Positions 1 to 12,969 of a DNA stretch of 64,000 nucleotides are shown one piece after another. Below the pieces are notes generated by a model. The model ran no database searches, was not told where the DNA came from, and saw only the letters and a program-made list of their open reading frames with translations. Origin of the DNA: Prunella strophiata (taxonomy: Eukaryota; Chordata; Aves; Passeriformes; Prunellidae); the NCBI GenBank assembly GCA_036583965.1, contig JAZBQD010000001.1:27686597-27750596 (forward strand), in the 5' to 3' direction. Position numbers and translations under genes: made by a program. Position 1 is the first letter of the stretch. Each line of letters begins with the position of its first letter.

Positions 1-61
1 AGGCACCTCCCAAATCCCACCTCTGCACCCATCCCTCCACAGCCAGCCCACCATCCCACGG

Positions 62-753
62 CCCCAGTGACACTGGGTGTCACAGCCAGCCAGTGAGAAC
101 CTGTCCCACTGCCCCAGTGACCCTGGGTGTCACAGCCAGCCCAGTGAGAACCTGTCCCACTGCCCCAGTGACACTGGGGTGTCACAAGCCAGCCTAGGTA
201 AGAACCTGTCCCACTGCCCCAGTGACACTGGGGTGTCACGCCAGCCCAAGAACCTGTCCCACTGCCCCAGTGACCCTGGGTGTCACAGCCAGCCCAGTAA
301 GAACCTGTCCCACTGCCCCAGTGACCCTGGGTGTCACAGCCAGCCCAGTAAGAACCTGTCCCACTGCCCCAGTGACACTGGGTGTCACAGCCAGCCCAGT
401 GAGAACCTGTCCCACTGCCCCAGTGACCCTGGGTGTCACAGCCAGCCTGGTAAGAACCTGTCCCACTGCCCCAGTGACACTGGGTGTCACAGCCAGCCTG
501 GTAAGAACCTGTCCCACTGCCCCAGTGACCCTGGGTGTCACAGCCAGCCTGGTAAGAACCTGTCCCACTGCCCCAGTGACACTGGGTGTCACAGCCAGCT
601 CAGTGAGAACCTGTCCCACTGCCCCAGTGACCCTGGGTGTCACAGCCAGCCTGGTAAGAACCTGTCCCACTGCCCCAGTGACCCTGGGTGTCACAGCCAG
701 CCTGGTGAGAACCTGTCCCACTGCCCCAGTGACCCTGGGTGTCACAGCCAGCC
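62..753. repeat. 51-bp GC-rich minisatellite, about 13-14 units
   Basis: A tandem array with a 51-bp unit. The core AACCTGTCCCACTGCCCCAG recurs at 98, 149, 203, 251, 302 and then every 51 bp to 710. Two units differ in length by 3 bp, giving spacings of 54 and 48 bp. Units fall into two types, with CACTGGG or CCCTGGG after AGTGA. Because 51 is a multiple of three and the unit lacks stops in several frames, long open frames cross the array on both strands. I read these as a by-product of the repeat, not as protein. The CACTGGG units carry a short dyad (GTGACAC, TGG spacer, GTGTCAC). The left edge grades into similar C-rich sequence from about 40. Confidence 0.95.
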
Positions 754-3700
754 CTGCTGTGCACCCATAGGCAGCAGCTCCACAAGGGGCTCTGCAGAAG
801 GGCAGCCCCCAAAGCCCCAGCAGAAATCCTGATCCTGAGTGAGATGCTTCATACACAGGTGAACCAACAGCAGAAATAAACTACTCACAGAACCAACTTT
901 TGGGAGACAGTACACAGAGGATACAATTATTAGAGATTAAATCAACTCTCAAGTAAGAATAGCTTGGCAAGTAACCTGAAATTAATCCCTCATAGCTTGC
1001 TGGAAGCCACTCCATGGCAGCAAAAATTATTTAGTTTGGGTTTTTTTTCAGCTGAATTAATTCAGAAACAGTTATTCCCAGGAGGCTGAGGTTGGATAGA
1101 AAGTGAACTTAAAATCTGAATATTTTGGAAAAACATTGCTGAAAAATATAACAGATCAATAATATTTTTTTTTTAAAATCTATAATATAAAGAAAACTAA
1201 GTCCTAAATAATTTGAAAAAAGTGAATCTAGGGTTTCCTGTGGATATATCCTGGCATAGAAAAATTAGCATATCTCCAAAGAAACAGGGACAGAAATAAA
1301 CAGCAGGATCTGGACCCTAAAAATCTTTATGTCAGTCCTGGGGAAAAAAAAAAAAATAATTGTTGCTAAGAACATCCTTCTCAAAACAAGTACTGACAGG
1401 TTAAACAAAACATTCAGTTTCCTCAGTTCCTTCCTAACAAAAGAAGTGCTCACATAAACATCCATACATTAAAAAGATAAATAGTCAAATCTGTGCCAGT
1501 TCTGTAAGTTTCTGACATTTCTTGTCTGACAAACATGCACAGCAATGCCACAGAGCACTGGAAATTTTTCAAACTTCAATGGGAAATTTAAAAGATTCCT
1601 CCAAAATCGACTTTTTTTCTCACTTTCTCACACATTCAAGTGTGACACCTCTTTCTCTCCTTCCTCAACAAAATGGTTACTTTTCAAGGAAGATTTTGCT
1701 CATAGCTCTCTGAAGTTATGATGGAACAGACTGAGCTGCTGCTTCATTTTCTGCACATCCTCTGTGTGGACTCAGCATTTTGAGAGAAGAAACTGAGAAA
1801 TGAACAGTGACAGCCAGGGCCTGCCTCCTTGCCCTTGAAGGGTGGTACTGTGCAGACAACACGACTTTCCCTCGTGCCTGCTTTGCCTGATGGCAGAGAG
1901 GAGAGCCTGGTTTTGTGCAGTCCCTCCTGCACTCTTGTGTCAGACCCTTCTCCAGATCCTGCCATGGTTTGCTTGCCTTGAAAGTACTTCATCTTTGAAG
2001 CATGTGATAATGTCAATTAAAAAAAAATAAAGCTAGGCTTCAGGGTGATGGAGAACTCTCTAAAATACTGAAGGATTTTAAAATATGAACAAAATAAATA
2101 GAAATGTGGAAATTTTTGTTTTGTTTTTTGTTAAAAATATTTCAAATGTTTGGGCCTACTATGATTTATCTAGGGGAACAGCAGCAGCTCTGCAGATACA
2201 CCATAAATATTGCTAGCTGTCACACAGAAATAAGGAAGTGAATTATTGCTCCTCAATCCCTTAACAAAGACATATAACACACACTACACACTCTGGCTTC
2301 AAGGAAGTTATTATAGTACTTTTTGTTCTTGAAAGTGAGAAATACAAAGCTGTGTGAGGCTCTTTCAGGGTTGTTTTTCTTTTCTTTTTGGGAAATGTTT
2401 GCTTGCACTAATGCTACAGGGTAGCAGTAATTGTTCATGATTTAGCAGCAAACAAACAAATGATTTCACAGCTATGTGATTTACAGCTATTATTTATAAA
2501 TAAATATTTTCTTAAAATTATCCCTCTCAAGTTAAATACTGGTGTTAATGGTCTTCTAGAGCTACTGTCCTCAAGAGTCTTGGTGGCACCTGAAGATAAG
2601 AAAATCCCTTTATAACACTTTTTAATGATATAAAGGTGGACACATGATTTTTGACAGGTTATCAAATTATTGCAGTGGAACTCTGCATTGTATTTAATTG
2701 AATACCTGAAGAGCTTGACAGTGTGGAAATTACTACAGTAATTCCATAAAAAACAGTTGGCCTGGTCTTCTATTACATAAGTATCTCAAGCTGATTTACA
2801 CCAGTAAAGAGAAGGAGAAGCAGACAGCACCTGGACAGGTGAGAACACATCACTAAAACTTGAAATTTCACCAACTCTCATCCATATTCTTACATTCCTT
2901 GAGCTTTTTTTTTTTTTCAGTCTGTCACTCCTTTAGTTTCCTGTATCCTTGACTAAAAGTAAAAAGTACTAATTATGAAGAGAGACTTTTATACCATTTA
3001 GTCCAACAGCTCTACTTTGCAGATGTCACTGCCACTTAGTCTGAGTAGGATGGGAGGTTGTGAAATACAGCTTTTTACCAGGGATATAATCTTCTTTTCC
3101 CCACAATTAATCTATAAATAATTAACATGAGTCATCACCCTATTTAGAGGCTGGCATTGGTGAACTTCCATTGCTACAGAACATACTTAGAGAAGGATGA
3201 GCCTTCAAAGCATGTCCCTCCCTGTTGCAGCAAAAAGGGCAAAAAACATTTGGAGGAAGGCATTAAAACCTGACAATATTACACATTATGTACTCCACTA
3301 CAAAGCAGAGAGAAGCTGGCAGGTGGTCAGTTTGTCACCCATTAGAGGTTTGGTTGCTTAATTGGCATAGGGCAGGATATTACAGTGAGAAACTTTAATA
3401 TTCTGTGACCAGTTAAAGGAGTTATTTTGACCCTAAAGCCACTGGAGTAAGGAAGAGAATCAATCTGTAGGAATCTGACACAGTGGCAGGAAACCTAAAC
3501 AGTGCCCAACAGGTAGAAGCCAGCCTTTAGCATCACTCATTCTAGGCTATGAAAAACTGCATGGTTTCTTTGCTTCTCCTGTATCAGAGATCCCATAAAC
3601 ACAGCAACCAGGAACTTCTGAGGAGACGTCCCACACATACTCAAGGCAGTTTTTTACTAATGTAATTGATGTTATTATTAGATGAACAAATACCACAACA

Positions 3701-6700
3701 ACAATGGAGAGTTAATCTCTGCATCCTGTCACTGTATTCTAATGAAGGAGCTCAGTGGTTGTGTATTTCTTATAAGTTACTTCAGTTGTCACTCAGCATT
3801 ATCTGTTATGAAAACAAATTCTACTTTTTACACTTGTATTTGTAGATTACTAGCACTAGAACAACTTTGTGCAATCATTTAAAACTCTGCACCTCAACTA
3901 ATGCTTTAATAAAGATACTCTTTTGTCACACGAGTAAGTCAAGAAATCACAAATTTGAGATAATCCATGACTTGTGAAATATCCTTCTCTTTAGTCTAAG
4001 GAGAAGCTGTGGTTGATTACCAGAGCCACAGGTCATGGAGAACAGCAAACACTAGGAAGGTGTCTGTTTTCCCAAACACAGCTCTTACAATGCAGTAATA
4101 TTCCATACAATAAACTTCCTACCATCTTGTAAAGAATATGTAAAGCATCATTTTTTACTTTTTCAGTGGAAAATAACCATGTTAAAAGTTATAATAGCCT
4201 ACATTTTGTAGCTTTAGCCATCAAAAAAATTCACTTGAAAAAATGTATCTAGATGAACTTTGTTCCCAAGGGATGGACAACAAAGTTGGTTTTGTCAGCA
4301 AAAACTCTCCAAGAATCTTGAATAAAAGTTGTTCAAAGCATTATAACAGCAAACTAGACAAATATTAGTCCTATTCTTCTTGAAATTTTGGGGATTTAAG
4401 CATTAATGGCACAAAGGACAATGATTTCAAATTGCATGTAGTTTTTAAAATTAAGAAGAATTTAGAGGAAAAAAAGTATGAAATTATTTATACTGTTAGG
4501 TGCTATTCCTCTAAATGACAAATGCATAGATTACTTGGCTTTTTTTGCTTAAATTTAGATCTTTCATGTAATTTCTGTACTGGATGGGTTATTTCTTTGA
4601 AGTGCCACCTAACCAATTATGAAGAGTATAAAACCATATTTTTGGTTTTAACCACTAGACCCCTCTTCCTAGATAATGAGTTTATTTTTCCATTAAATAA
4701 ATCAAAACCTTGTTGCTGTACTTAAGCCCATCAATGTAAATGGTTATAGTCTGGTATTAAAATATTTGTCCTTCTCTTCAGTTTCCTTTAGGGTAACAGA
4801 CTGAGGTAATAGCTTTTGAGTAAAAGGTCCAGACTAATACAATTTGGGTAGATTAAAAAACAAGCCTCATAAATCAGTTTTCCACTGATGTTTATTTTTG
4901 TCATTGTTCCTGATACTTGTCATGCAAACATTAGTCTTGTGTCAGCCATTGTTAAAGCCTTGATTTATTTCACATAAGAGAAAGAAACCTGTCATTGCAT
5001 TAAAAGTTAATGGACTTTTAAAAAATAGCTTTAGTTTGGTATGCAATTTTCTAAAATTTAGGCCAGTAAGGGCCCAAATAACCCTAGGTCTGTATTGCAT
5101 TAACATCTTAAATACATACATCATTATATTCTCCAATAATTCATAGGGGTTTTTTGTGTTGCTTCAAAGAGCTCAGACTAAACTAAAAACAGTGATTGGA
5201 AGGAAACCTGAAGGTGACACTGAATGTGTCCACCCCATGGATGAGGGACTAAGAAATGGATAAATAAAGGCTGGGTTTCACTGAGCTCTGGGTGGCAGCA
5301 GAAAAATCTCTCAACAGCCAAGCTTGCTGGTGACTGATGCTGCTGCAACTGGCAGCAGTTGTAATCACTCTAAAGCTTCACTTCAGCTCAGCTTAACAGG
5401 AGCAGGAGCAAGGCCCACTTCTCAAGGCAAACCTGATGGTGGGAGCACTGGTGCTTGGTTTCCAGGAGTCTGCTCCTGGGTCAGAACTGCCCAATGAACT
5501 GCTCTAGAACACAAATTCTTCAGACATCTCAGGGCAGGTGTAGCTTAAACAGTGGAAGTATAATCTCCCTAAATGTGTTTAAATGGGCTTGAAATGGAAG
5601 CATGGATAAGCTTGGTCCTTTAAGTCTAATTGTTCTTGGATCAATTGTTCTTGCACAGTGTTGGATACCCTGACTTGGTAGTTTTTGCAGTAGTTCAGAC
5701 AGCCATTTCTGCATGGCATTCTGCTAGGGAAAACTGTGCCCTCAAGAAGGGAGACCACTGATCCTCTAAAATGTGCATTTTGGGGGTATACCTAAAAAAA
5801 AACCCATCATGAAAAAATGCACATGTGAAAAAATTCATTTCTAGCCCATTTCTTCCTGATGAAATCATTACATCTCTGGTACAAAAATACCATACAGGAT
5901 TAAATTATTTAAGTGAAGTTACCAGGCAAGGCTGTGTTAGAAATAGGAAAACAATGTCAAATTCTTAATTCCAGTTAGCTGCATAAACTTCTAGATTACT
6001 ATAATTTCAGGTGTCTGGCTAGGTTAGGTCATCTTACTGAACATCTAGATAAGCACACCTTACCCTAAGGTGCCAATATCAAATCACATGTATGAGGGAG
6101 GAATGGATAAGTTAAAAGCTACATTTTTCAGTGAAATTAGGCATTATTGTGTTTACTGTTCCCTCTAAATATTTGCATGAATCATAAGAAGTGCACTTTA
6201 TAAGTTACTTCACTAACATTAGAGACCAAGCATGCAAAAGGAATAATATGCAGAACAGTATGTGGCCTCCAAGACTAAACACACCCCTTCTGCATCTGGC
6301 TGTACATGAATTGTATGTAAAACCTGACTTAAGTCTGTATTACAGTTCTTGCAAGGTTGTCATGTCAAAATATTGATGTTACTCTGAAACACCATTAACC
6401 TGAGGGTGTCCCTGAGGGTGCATAATGCACAAGATTAAAAGGTCAATAATGACTTCCCAGCAACACCATCAGCCTGATTCTCCAGGGCTGTTAAGCTTCT
6501 ATGCCAGCCTTAATTTGAGCCAAGAGGATACCAAATGCTACAATGGGCACCAGTGATTAGGGAATACTCACTGGGTCATGGACCATGAACTCTTTTCCTG
6601 GGTGAATTACAGATCCTTTGCATGCAAGTGCCCAAAGTGAAAGCCCTATTGCCTCTGATGAAGCAATTACAGGATGTTCAAAATATTTCATTTTGCTTTT

Positions 6701-9700
6701 CATCAATGTCCAATTGCACTGTTTAGCCTTAGAAAGTAGTAATTGACCAGCTGTCTGATTACCATGTTTGACTTGGACTCACACACCTGGGAAGCCCCAA
6801 AGAGTACAAGGCCACTAATTTTGAAAGTTCAAAGGCTTCCTCCATAATGAAAAAGCAAACACAAGAATAATTCCACTGGCTGTCACTCCTGTTGGATTAC
6901 CTTGTGCCTCGAAGCCTTGCATTACTCTGTTTAGACTGACAATGCAACTTGTGATTAGATAGTAAATTTACTCTTTGAATAGGATGAGCATCAGAACAGC
7001 AGAGAATGCCATTGACTGCAGTTTCAAATTCCAATAAAGTCTGGCACGCTCCACTGCCTATGAGCATCTCTGAAGTAAAGCACTGTAGTTAAGCTTTCAC
7101 CTTGCATGCTGGTCTAGAATTGAGAGAAAGAAAGGAAAGAAATCATTATAAGAAGCCTCAGCTGTTGTTCAGATTGTAACTGCTTTACTCTTGGTGTGAC
7201 AAAGTATTTAGATGCTTCTCAGTATTGACTTTTTCACTCAGTTTCCCTCTTCTGACCCCACTCTTTTAAAAGTATTATCTACTGTGCAGCCTATGAAACA
7301 CAGTCCAGGATGGAAATTTGTTTGTGGAAGAGGTTCAGTGTCTTCCAAGTGAAAGGAGCATAGAGGAAAGCAATCAGAGCATACAAAACACCTTCATTGC
7401 AGCAGTTATAGAACAGTGACACTCCCTAGATATAATTTAGGTGATTTATTATGCAGTGTTGGTAGTCACTGGAGAAGACAGTCACGTAAAAAGAAATATT
7501 TTATTGTGTTAAAATGCTAAATAAGTGTGTCTTCTTTTTATTCATATTTTCAGATCTGCTGGCATGGCAGAGTCTGATGACCCTGTATTGTCTTCAGACT
7601 AATAAAGAGTGTCTGTCATTGTCCTGTGACTGAGACACAGAAACCTTGCTTCAATTTCCATGCACAAACAAGCCAGGAAGGCAGCAATCATTCCCTCCAA
7701 ATCCCAACCCTCTGATATCTTAACTTTACTGAATTACAGTGTAGGCTGAAATGAGTGTAGGCTATACAAAGTCACTGATCAGTTAGGGTCAGATGGAAAT
7801 ATATAATTTCCTCAATTATACAAAAAACGAGTTATCTGATGGAAATATCTTGCCTGGTGGTCAACTAATCAGGCTGACCTCTTTTGTCCCTCTATAAAGA
7901 ATAGACTCCAATTCATCCACACAGTGATTTTTTTTTTCTTTTTTGCACTGTCAGATTTTCAACCTTCTTTTGAAGAGCATGAGTACTGCAACTTCACACA
8001 GAATTTCAGTATCACTCTTACCTGTGGCAGAGATGAAAGTCCTTCCCTTCTCACCAATCTCCACTGTAAACAGCCAAGGACTCCCTTAAACCTCTTTCAA
8101 TAGCTTTTTCTTGAAAGCTCATTTTTGTTTATCCACCCTGACATCAGTGTTTGTTGTATAACACACCACTTTAGAGAAAATAGAAAGACTCATATAGAGG
8201 TTTAATACTCACCATCCACACCTAATAAACTGATCAAATAATTTTACTGATCAGAGGCAGTAATTTAGGTTATTACCAATAAAAGGGCAGAAGTTTAAAG
8301 CTCTTAATAATCTCCAATAATTTCTTCTCAGCACCATAAATACTCTTGGCAGTCATGCTTTGCAAAAGTCAACATGTTAGTATGTCAGGGACAGGGAGAA
8401 ATGAAGGGAAATACTTTGTGATGAGGCTGCCAAAGAAATCTTTCCTACTTAAACCTCTACTTATGTGATTTCCTTTTTCATAGTCTCTGGCCAAAACAGA
8501 ATTTACAAAAAGAAGTGAGAACTGGCTTGTATTGAGAGAAATGTTGTGCTACTAAAGAGGACTCACATGGGATAGGAGAACCCCTTGAATGGCTTATTTA
8601 ATACCATATATTAACACCATAATTTCTTGGTCTGTTGAAATAATCCAGAAAATTATGAGATTAAAAGACAACATCAACTATCTTTTTGTACATAGTTCTT
8701 TTGTTCTGTATTCTGAAAACTAAAACAGCAATAAAGTTTCAGTTCCAGCCTCTAAAAGGTCACATGGGTGCCCCAAATCCATCACCTCTCTTACTTAATG
8801 TCTTTTAAATAAAGAAGCATAGCTGATCTCTCAACTTCATAACCTGTCACATGTTGGTATCAGAGTTTCAAGAACTTAAACCTTAATTTGAGGGTGAAGT
8901 CACTTAATGTTTAAGCAGACCTCACTAGTGAGGCACTATAAACCAGGGGAACCATCAGGGAAATAGATTTCATGCACAGTGCATGAAGTATAGAGGTTAA
9001 AATGACTGAAGCGTGACAGCAACCTGAGAAATATTCTTCCACATCCTCTCTTTTACTAAGATGCACTTATTCTAAGAACAACTTTAAGAAAACAATTTCT
9101 TTTCTGAGGCTGGAAAACTTCTCAGCATGCACACACAACCTGCCAAATTCCTGAAGCATCACACATACAAACATGTCCTAGCACATTATTTCATTAAAGA
9201 CATTTCTTAAAAGAAGATTAAATAAGTCACCCTTCCCCAAAAAATAAACCAACTGACAAAACAAATGGACAGTACCATTTGTTTTGAATTACACTTCATT
9301 TATACTTTTTACAGTCCATTTGCTAATTCACATGCAGCCAAAATAAGGATGACAAAAAAGGTGCTATCTGCTCAGGACTCCTCAAAACCAGAGAGCAAAT
9401 ACAGCCCCAAGCTCTGAAGAAGCACAAGCAGGGCAGCTACTCTGCTGGAAGCCTGACTGAAGGGGAATTGTGATTAATCAAGCGCTCTGCTTACAAGGAG
9501 GATGTCTTGCAATTGCAAGGTCAGCAGGAGGCAAGTAAGAGCACAGGATGATCAAAACATACAGTTTGAGATATTTTCATCCCACATCCAGCAAGCTGGG
9601 CTTGCCACAGATCAGATGTGGTTTGCAACAAGGGAAAGACAACTAGAAGAGGCTTGCTGCAATGACAGTCTCCACCAGTAAAATAAAGTAAGCAAACTAC

Positions 9701-10644
9701 TACATTCTTTACATGCCCTATAGCATCACAAAATTCTTATGTCCTTGGAACTCTACACAGTAAGCTTGTCTGGGCAGGGAGGATGTGTTTATGTACATGT
9801 AGATAAAGGCACCCTGAATGACCTCCCCTCAGCAGCAAGGCTAATGTTTTTATAAAACTAAGAACAAAATAATTTGCATGCATCCAGATGGCAATGTCAT
9901 GTAAGCAATTCTCCAGAGCAGAGACTAAGCTCCACAGGGTACAAGATACACAGCTGTGCATTATGAGAGTGCTGATGTTGTTCTATGCTGTGCTGGGAAA
10001 CAATTTTGTCTAGAGGCATCATATGTCCTTTGAAGCAACAAAGGTTTGGAGACACATCCCTGAAACCTGTCATGTTTCATACCTCTGGGCACCATCTCTG
10101 CAGTTTGATTATTTCTTATTGGTCTTAAGAGAGGATAAATTCTGGTATTCTAGTAGCATCTCACCCATGATGAGTCATATCAGATGTTGCAGAAACATCT
10201 GCTCTAAAATGCCTTTTGAATCTCCAGTTAGATGGAATACCTGCCTGGAAAGCTGCTGGTGTCTCAGAAGTGATGAGTAAAGAAACACACTCTTTTTCAT
10301 GAAGTGTAAAACCTGGACAGAAACTGATTTCTGGATGGCTTCTGAAGAAAATATCAAGATCCTTGCTAAAAGCAGCCAGTTATTCTAGCTGTTCATGATA
10401 CATTTTTAATGTATCATGGCCACACCCAAGTTTTCAAGCAGCTAAAGACAGACCACAGTCAGAATTGCATGGACCATGCCTCACTCACTTTTCACTTCTT
10501 TCTTGGCTGTATAAAGTGGAGAAAACTGAACACATAGGATACAATGTAATATAATTCTGTATAGGAATACAGGTGATCTCTAAAAAAAAATTTAAAAAGA
10601 CATTAAAAACATAGCAATGCCTTAGTAATCTAAGGCATCTCAAT
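754..10644. other. gene-poor AT-rich stretch
   Basis: No exon with supportable splice sites and no recognisable RNA gene was found here on either strand. Open frames are short (at most about 95 codons) and look random in composition. Scattered short A and T runs occur. Segments around 6.6-7.1 kb are less AT-biased and homeobox-site-like, but nothing can be named from sequence alone. Confidence 0.6.
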
Positions 10645-10960
10645 ATAGAAAACCATGGAATTGTTTACATTGAAAAAACCTTGAAGATTCTTGAGTCTAA
10701 GCCATTAACCCAGCACTGTCATATTCACCACTAAACTGTGTCCTTAAGTACCACATCTACATGCCTTTTAAATGCCTCAAGCGTTGGTGACACAATCACT
10801 TCCCTGGGCAGCCTGTTCTAGTATTTGGTCACTCTTTCAGTGAAGAAATTTTTTCTGTTATCCAATTTAAAGCCTTCCCTCCTGCAATTTGAGGCCATTT
10901 CCTCTCATCATGTCCCTTGATACCTGGTAGGGGACTGACCCTCTCCTTGCCACACCAAAA
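10645..10960 (-). mobile_element. CR1 LINE 3' end fragment (minus orientation)
   Basis: Read on the minus strand, this matches the end of a bird CR1 element. It has the GAGAGGAAATGGCCTCAA block, then AATTTCTTCACTGAAAG, GGCTGCCCAGGGAAGTG, GCATGTAGATGTGG, and a final block resembling the GACTC..GATCTT..AGGT terminus, ending near 10645. It is diverged and carries no intact coding capacity. It lies directly against an oppositely oriented CR1 piece, described separately. Family assignment comes from recognised CR1 consensus blocks; the subfamily is not determined. Confidence 0.85.
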
Positions 10961-10969
10961 GCCAGTGGC

Positions 10970-11352
10970 ACCTGGCCTGGATCAGGAATAGTGTGGCCAG
11001 CAGGACCAGCACAGGGATCATCCCCCTGTTCTTGGCACTGGTGAGGCCACACCTTGAGAGCAGTGCTCAGATTGGGGTCCCTCACTACAAGAACAACATT
11101 TAAGTGCTGGAGCAGGTGCACAGAAGAGCAATGAATTTGGTTAAAGGTCTGGAGCACATGAGCAGTGAGGAGTAGCTGAGGGAGCTGGGTGTGCTTAGCC
11201 TGGAGATAAAGTGATTCAGATTTGTTGATCTCTACAACTTCTTGAAAGGCATTTGTGGTAAGGTGGGAATCAGTCTCTTCTCCAAGGTATCAAGTGACAG
11301 GATGAGAGGAAATGACCTCGGATTGCACAACAGAAGGTTTAGATTGGGTATT
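10970..11352 (+). mobile_element. CR1 LINE 3'-proximal fragment (plus orientation)
   Basis: On the plus strand the blocks appear in CR1 order: CTGGCCTGGATCAGGAATAG, GGCACTGGTGAGGCCACACC, CCTCACTACAAGAACAACAT, GTGCTGGAGCAGGTGCACAG, GTCTGGAGCACATGAGCAG, TCTCTACAACTTCTTGAAAG, then GACAGGATGAGAGGAAATGA and GGTTTAGATTGGGTATTAGA. It stops at about 11350, before the normal CR1 3' tail. Its last 75-85 bases repeat, in inverse orientation, sequence also present at the 5' side of the neighbouring minus fragment. The reading frame is broken by stops. Confidence 0.85.
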
Positions 11353-11975
11353 AGAACATATCCAAGCTACAAGTAGCCAGATTGGCCAGGAAAATGCTGT
11401 GGGAAACAGTGTCAAAAGCCATACTGAAGTCCAGGCAGACAACATCCACAGCTGTTCTCTCATTCCACTAAAGATGCCAGCTTGTCATAGATGAGGCTGA
11501 TCAAGCAGCACCTGCCTTTCCTAAAACCAGGTTATCTGGGTGTGTTCCCCTGGGTGTCCTGCACATGCCACAGGATGACACTCAAGAGAATCTACTCCAT
11601 GGCATTCCTCAGCACTGAGGTCAGGCTGAGGGCAGGTCTGCAGTTCCCTCCATTCTCCTTCCAATCCTTTTTGTGGATGGGCATCACATTTCCTGACTTC
11701 CAGCCAATTGGGCTTCCCTGGATAGCTGGGACTGCTGGAAAATGGCAGAAAATGTCTCAGTGAGCACTTCCACCAGCTCCCTCAGTACTCTTGGATAGAT
11801 CTCACCTGCCCCCACAGACTTGTATGTGTGTCCATGTGGTTTAGCAGGACTCTGACCATTTCTCCTGGATCATGGGGCTTCATTCTGCTCTCCATCCCTA
11901 TCTTCCAGCTCAGGAGGCTGGGCATCCAAAGAACAAATGCTCATGCTATTAAAGACTGAGGCAAGAACACATCAT
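11353..11975 (-). mobile_element. CR1 LINE reverse-transcriptase fragment (minus orientation)
   Basis: Translating the minus strand in shifting frames gives recognisable CR1 ORF2 reverse-transcriptase motifs. From high to low coordinate these are YPRVLRELVEVL (near 11790), SLTSVLRNAME (near 11605), GFRKGRCCLISLIYDKL (near 11500) and VDVVCLDFSMAFDTVSHSI (near 11410). Stops and frameshifts separate them, so it is a dead copy. It could belong to the same insertion as the two neighbouring CR1 pieces or be an older, separate insertion. The upper boundary is approximate and follows the block ATTAAAGACTGAGGCAA. Confidence 0.85.
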
Positions 11976-12969
11976 ACACAGGAAGAACTTGAACACATGT
12001 GTGTTGGGTTGTGTTGTGGGAGAGTTTATCCCAGACTGGATGTGATCAACATAAAAGAAGAGTGAAAATAACCCCTTGGTGTGTTACACAGACACATTTA
12101 ATTGTGCTGCTGAATCTATTTTTTACTTGTCAACTGTTAACACATAAATGAGGAAGCATGAAGGATGCTATTATTTACCTGCTAAGAATACTAACATTCC
12201 AGTTGTAAGCATTTTTTAACCACAGTCTGTCTTCTTTCTTTTTCCTCTTGAATCAATGTCAAATATCTCCTGCAAACTACACTGAGGAAGGGTTAGCAGG
12301 GGTATTTATTCTTAGTTGTTATTCCTGATTCTTCTTATTCATTTTCTGTCATTGGTGCTGCTCTTTTGAAGTAAAAAAAGTACACAGCTCTGAATTAGCA
12401 TACATTTAAATGGAAGAATGTAATTCAGACAGCAGCTATACAAGAACGAATCAGGAATTGTTATCTCCTTTAAACCCAAACCTTGCTGTAATACAAATCA
12501 ACTTTAGCAGATTAGACCTTCATTATGTTCAGTTTTACATCAATGACAGTCCTAAGATCTCATAGCTTGGGAAGCAGCAGGGGTGAAATGTGAGCATTCA
12601 AGCATTGGAAACTGGTTTGACAGGTGCAGGGAAATTTAAAAATGCAGCTACAGTAACCACAATATTCCTATTCTTAAAAGTATTTCACACATTAATACTT
12701 GTGCAGGATGACACTGGCAGTATTAGCAGTAGGATGCTTGCTAGGCAATTCCCCTACAAGGCTGGGGCCAGCTTTCATAGAGATCCCCCCACAGGATCCA
12801 TTCTGCATCTGGTGCCCAGGGCAGGGTGCTGGGAGGACTGAACCATCCCAAATTCTGCCCATAGCTGTTTGCTGTGCCATTATACATTTTGTAAATATGC
12901 GTCCAATTCCTTGCAACCAAGGAATAAAATTAGTCTTTAAAAACATGATACAAGTAGGCAGAACAGGTT
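11976..12969. other. noncoding, nothing recognised
   Basis: AT-rich sequence with no supportable exon. Overlapping frames of 83-115 codons on both strands at 12.6-13.0 kb show no motif and no splice context. Confidence 0.55.

Noticed and set aside
77..856. Long overlapping frames on both strands over the 51-bp repeat as repetitive proteins
   Set aside because: They follow automatically from a stop-free repeat unit whose length is a multiple of three; no promoter, start context or splice signal supports them.
10867..11763. Open frames in the CR1 cluster as host genes
   Set aside because: They are antisense or frame-broken parts of CR1 elements identified from consensus blocks and reverse-transcriptase motifs.
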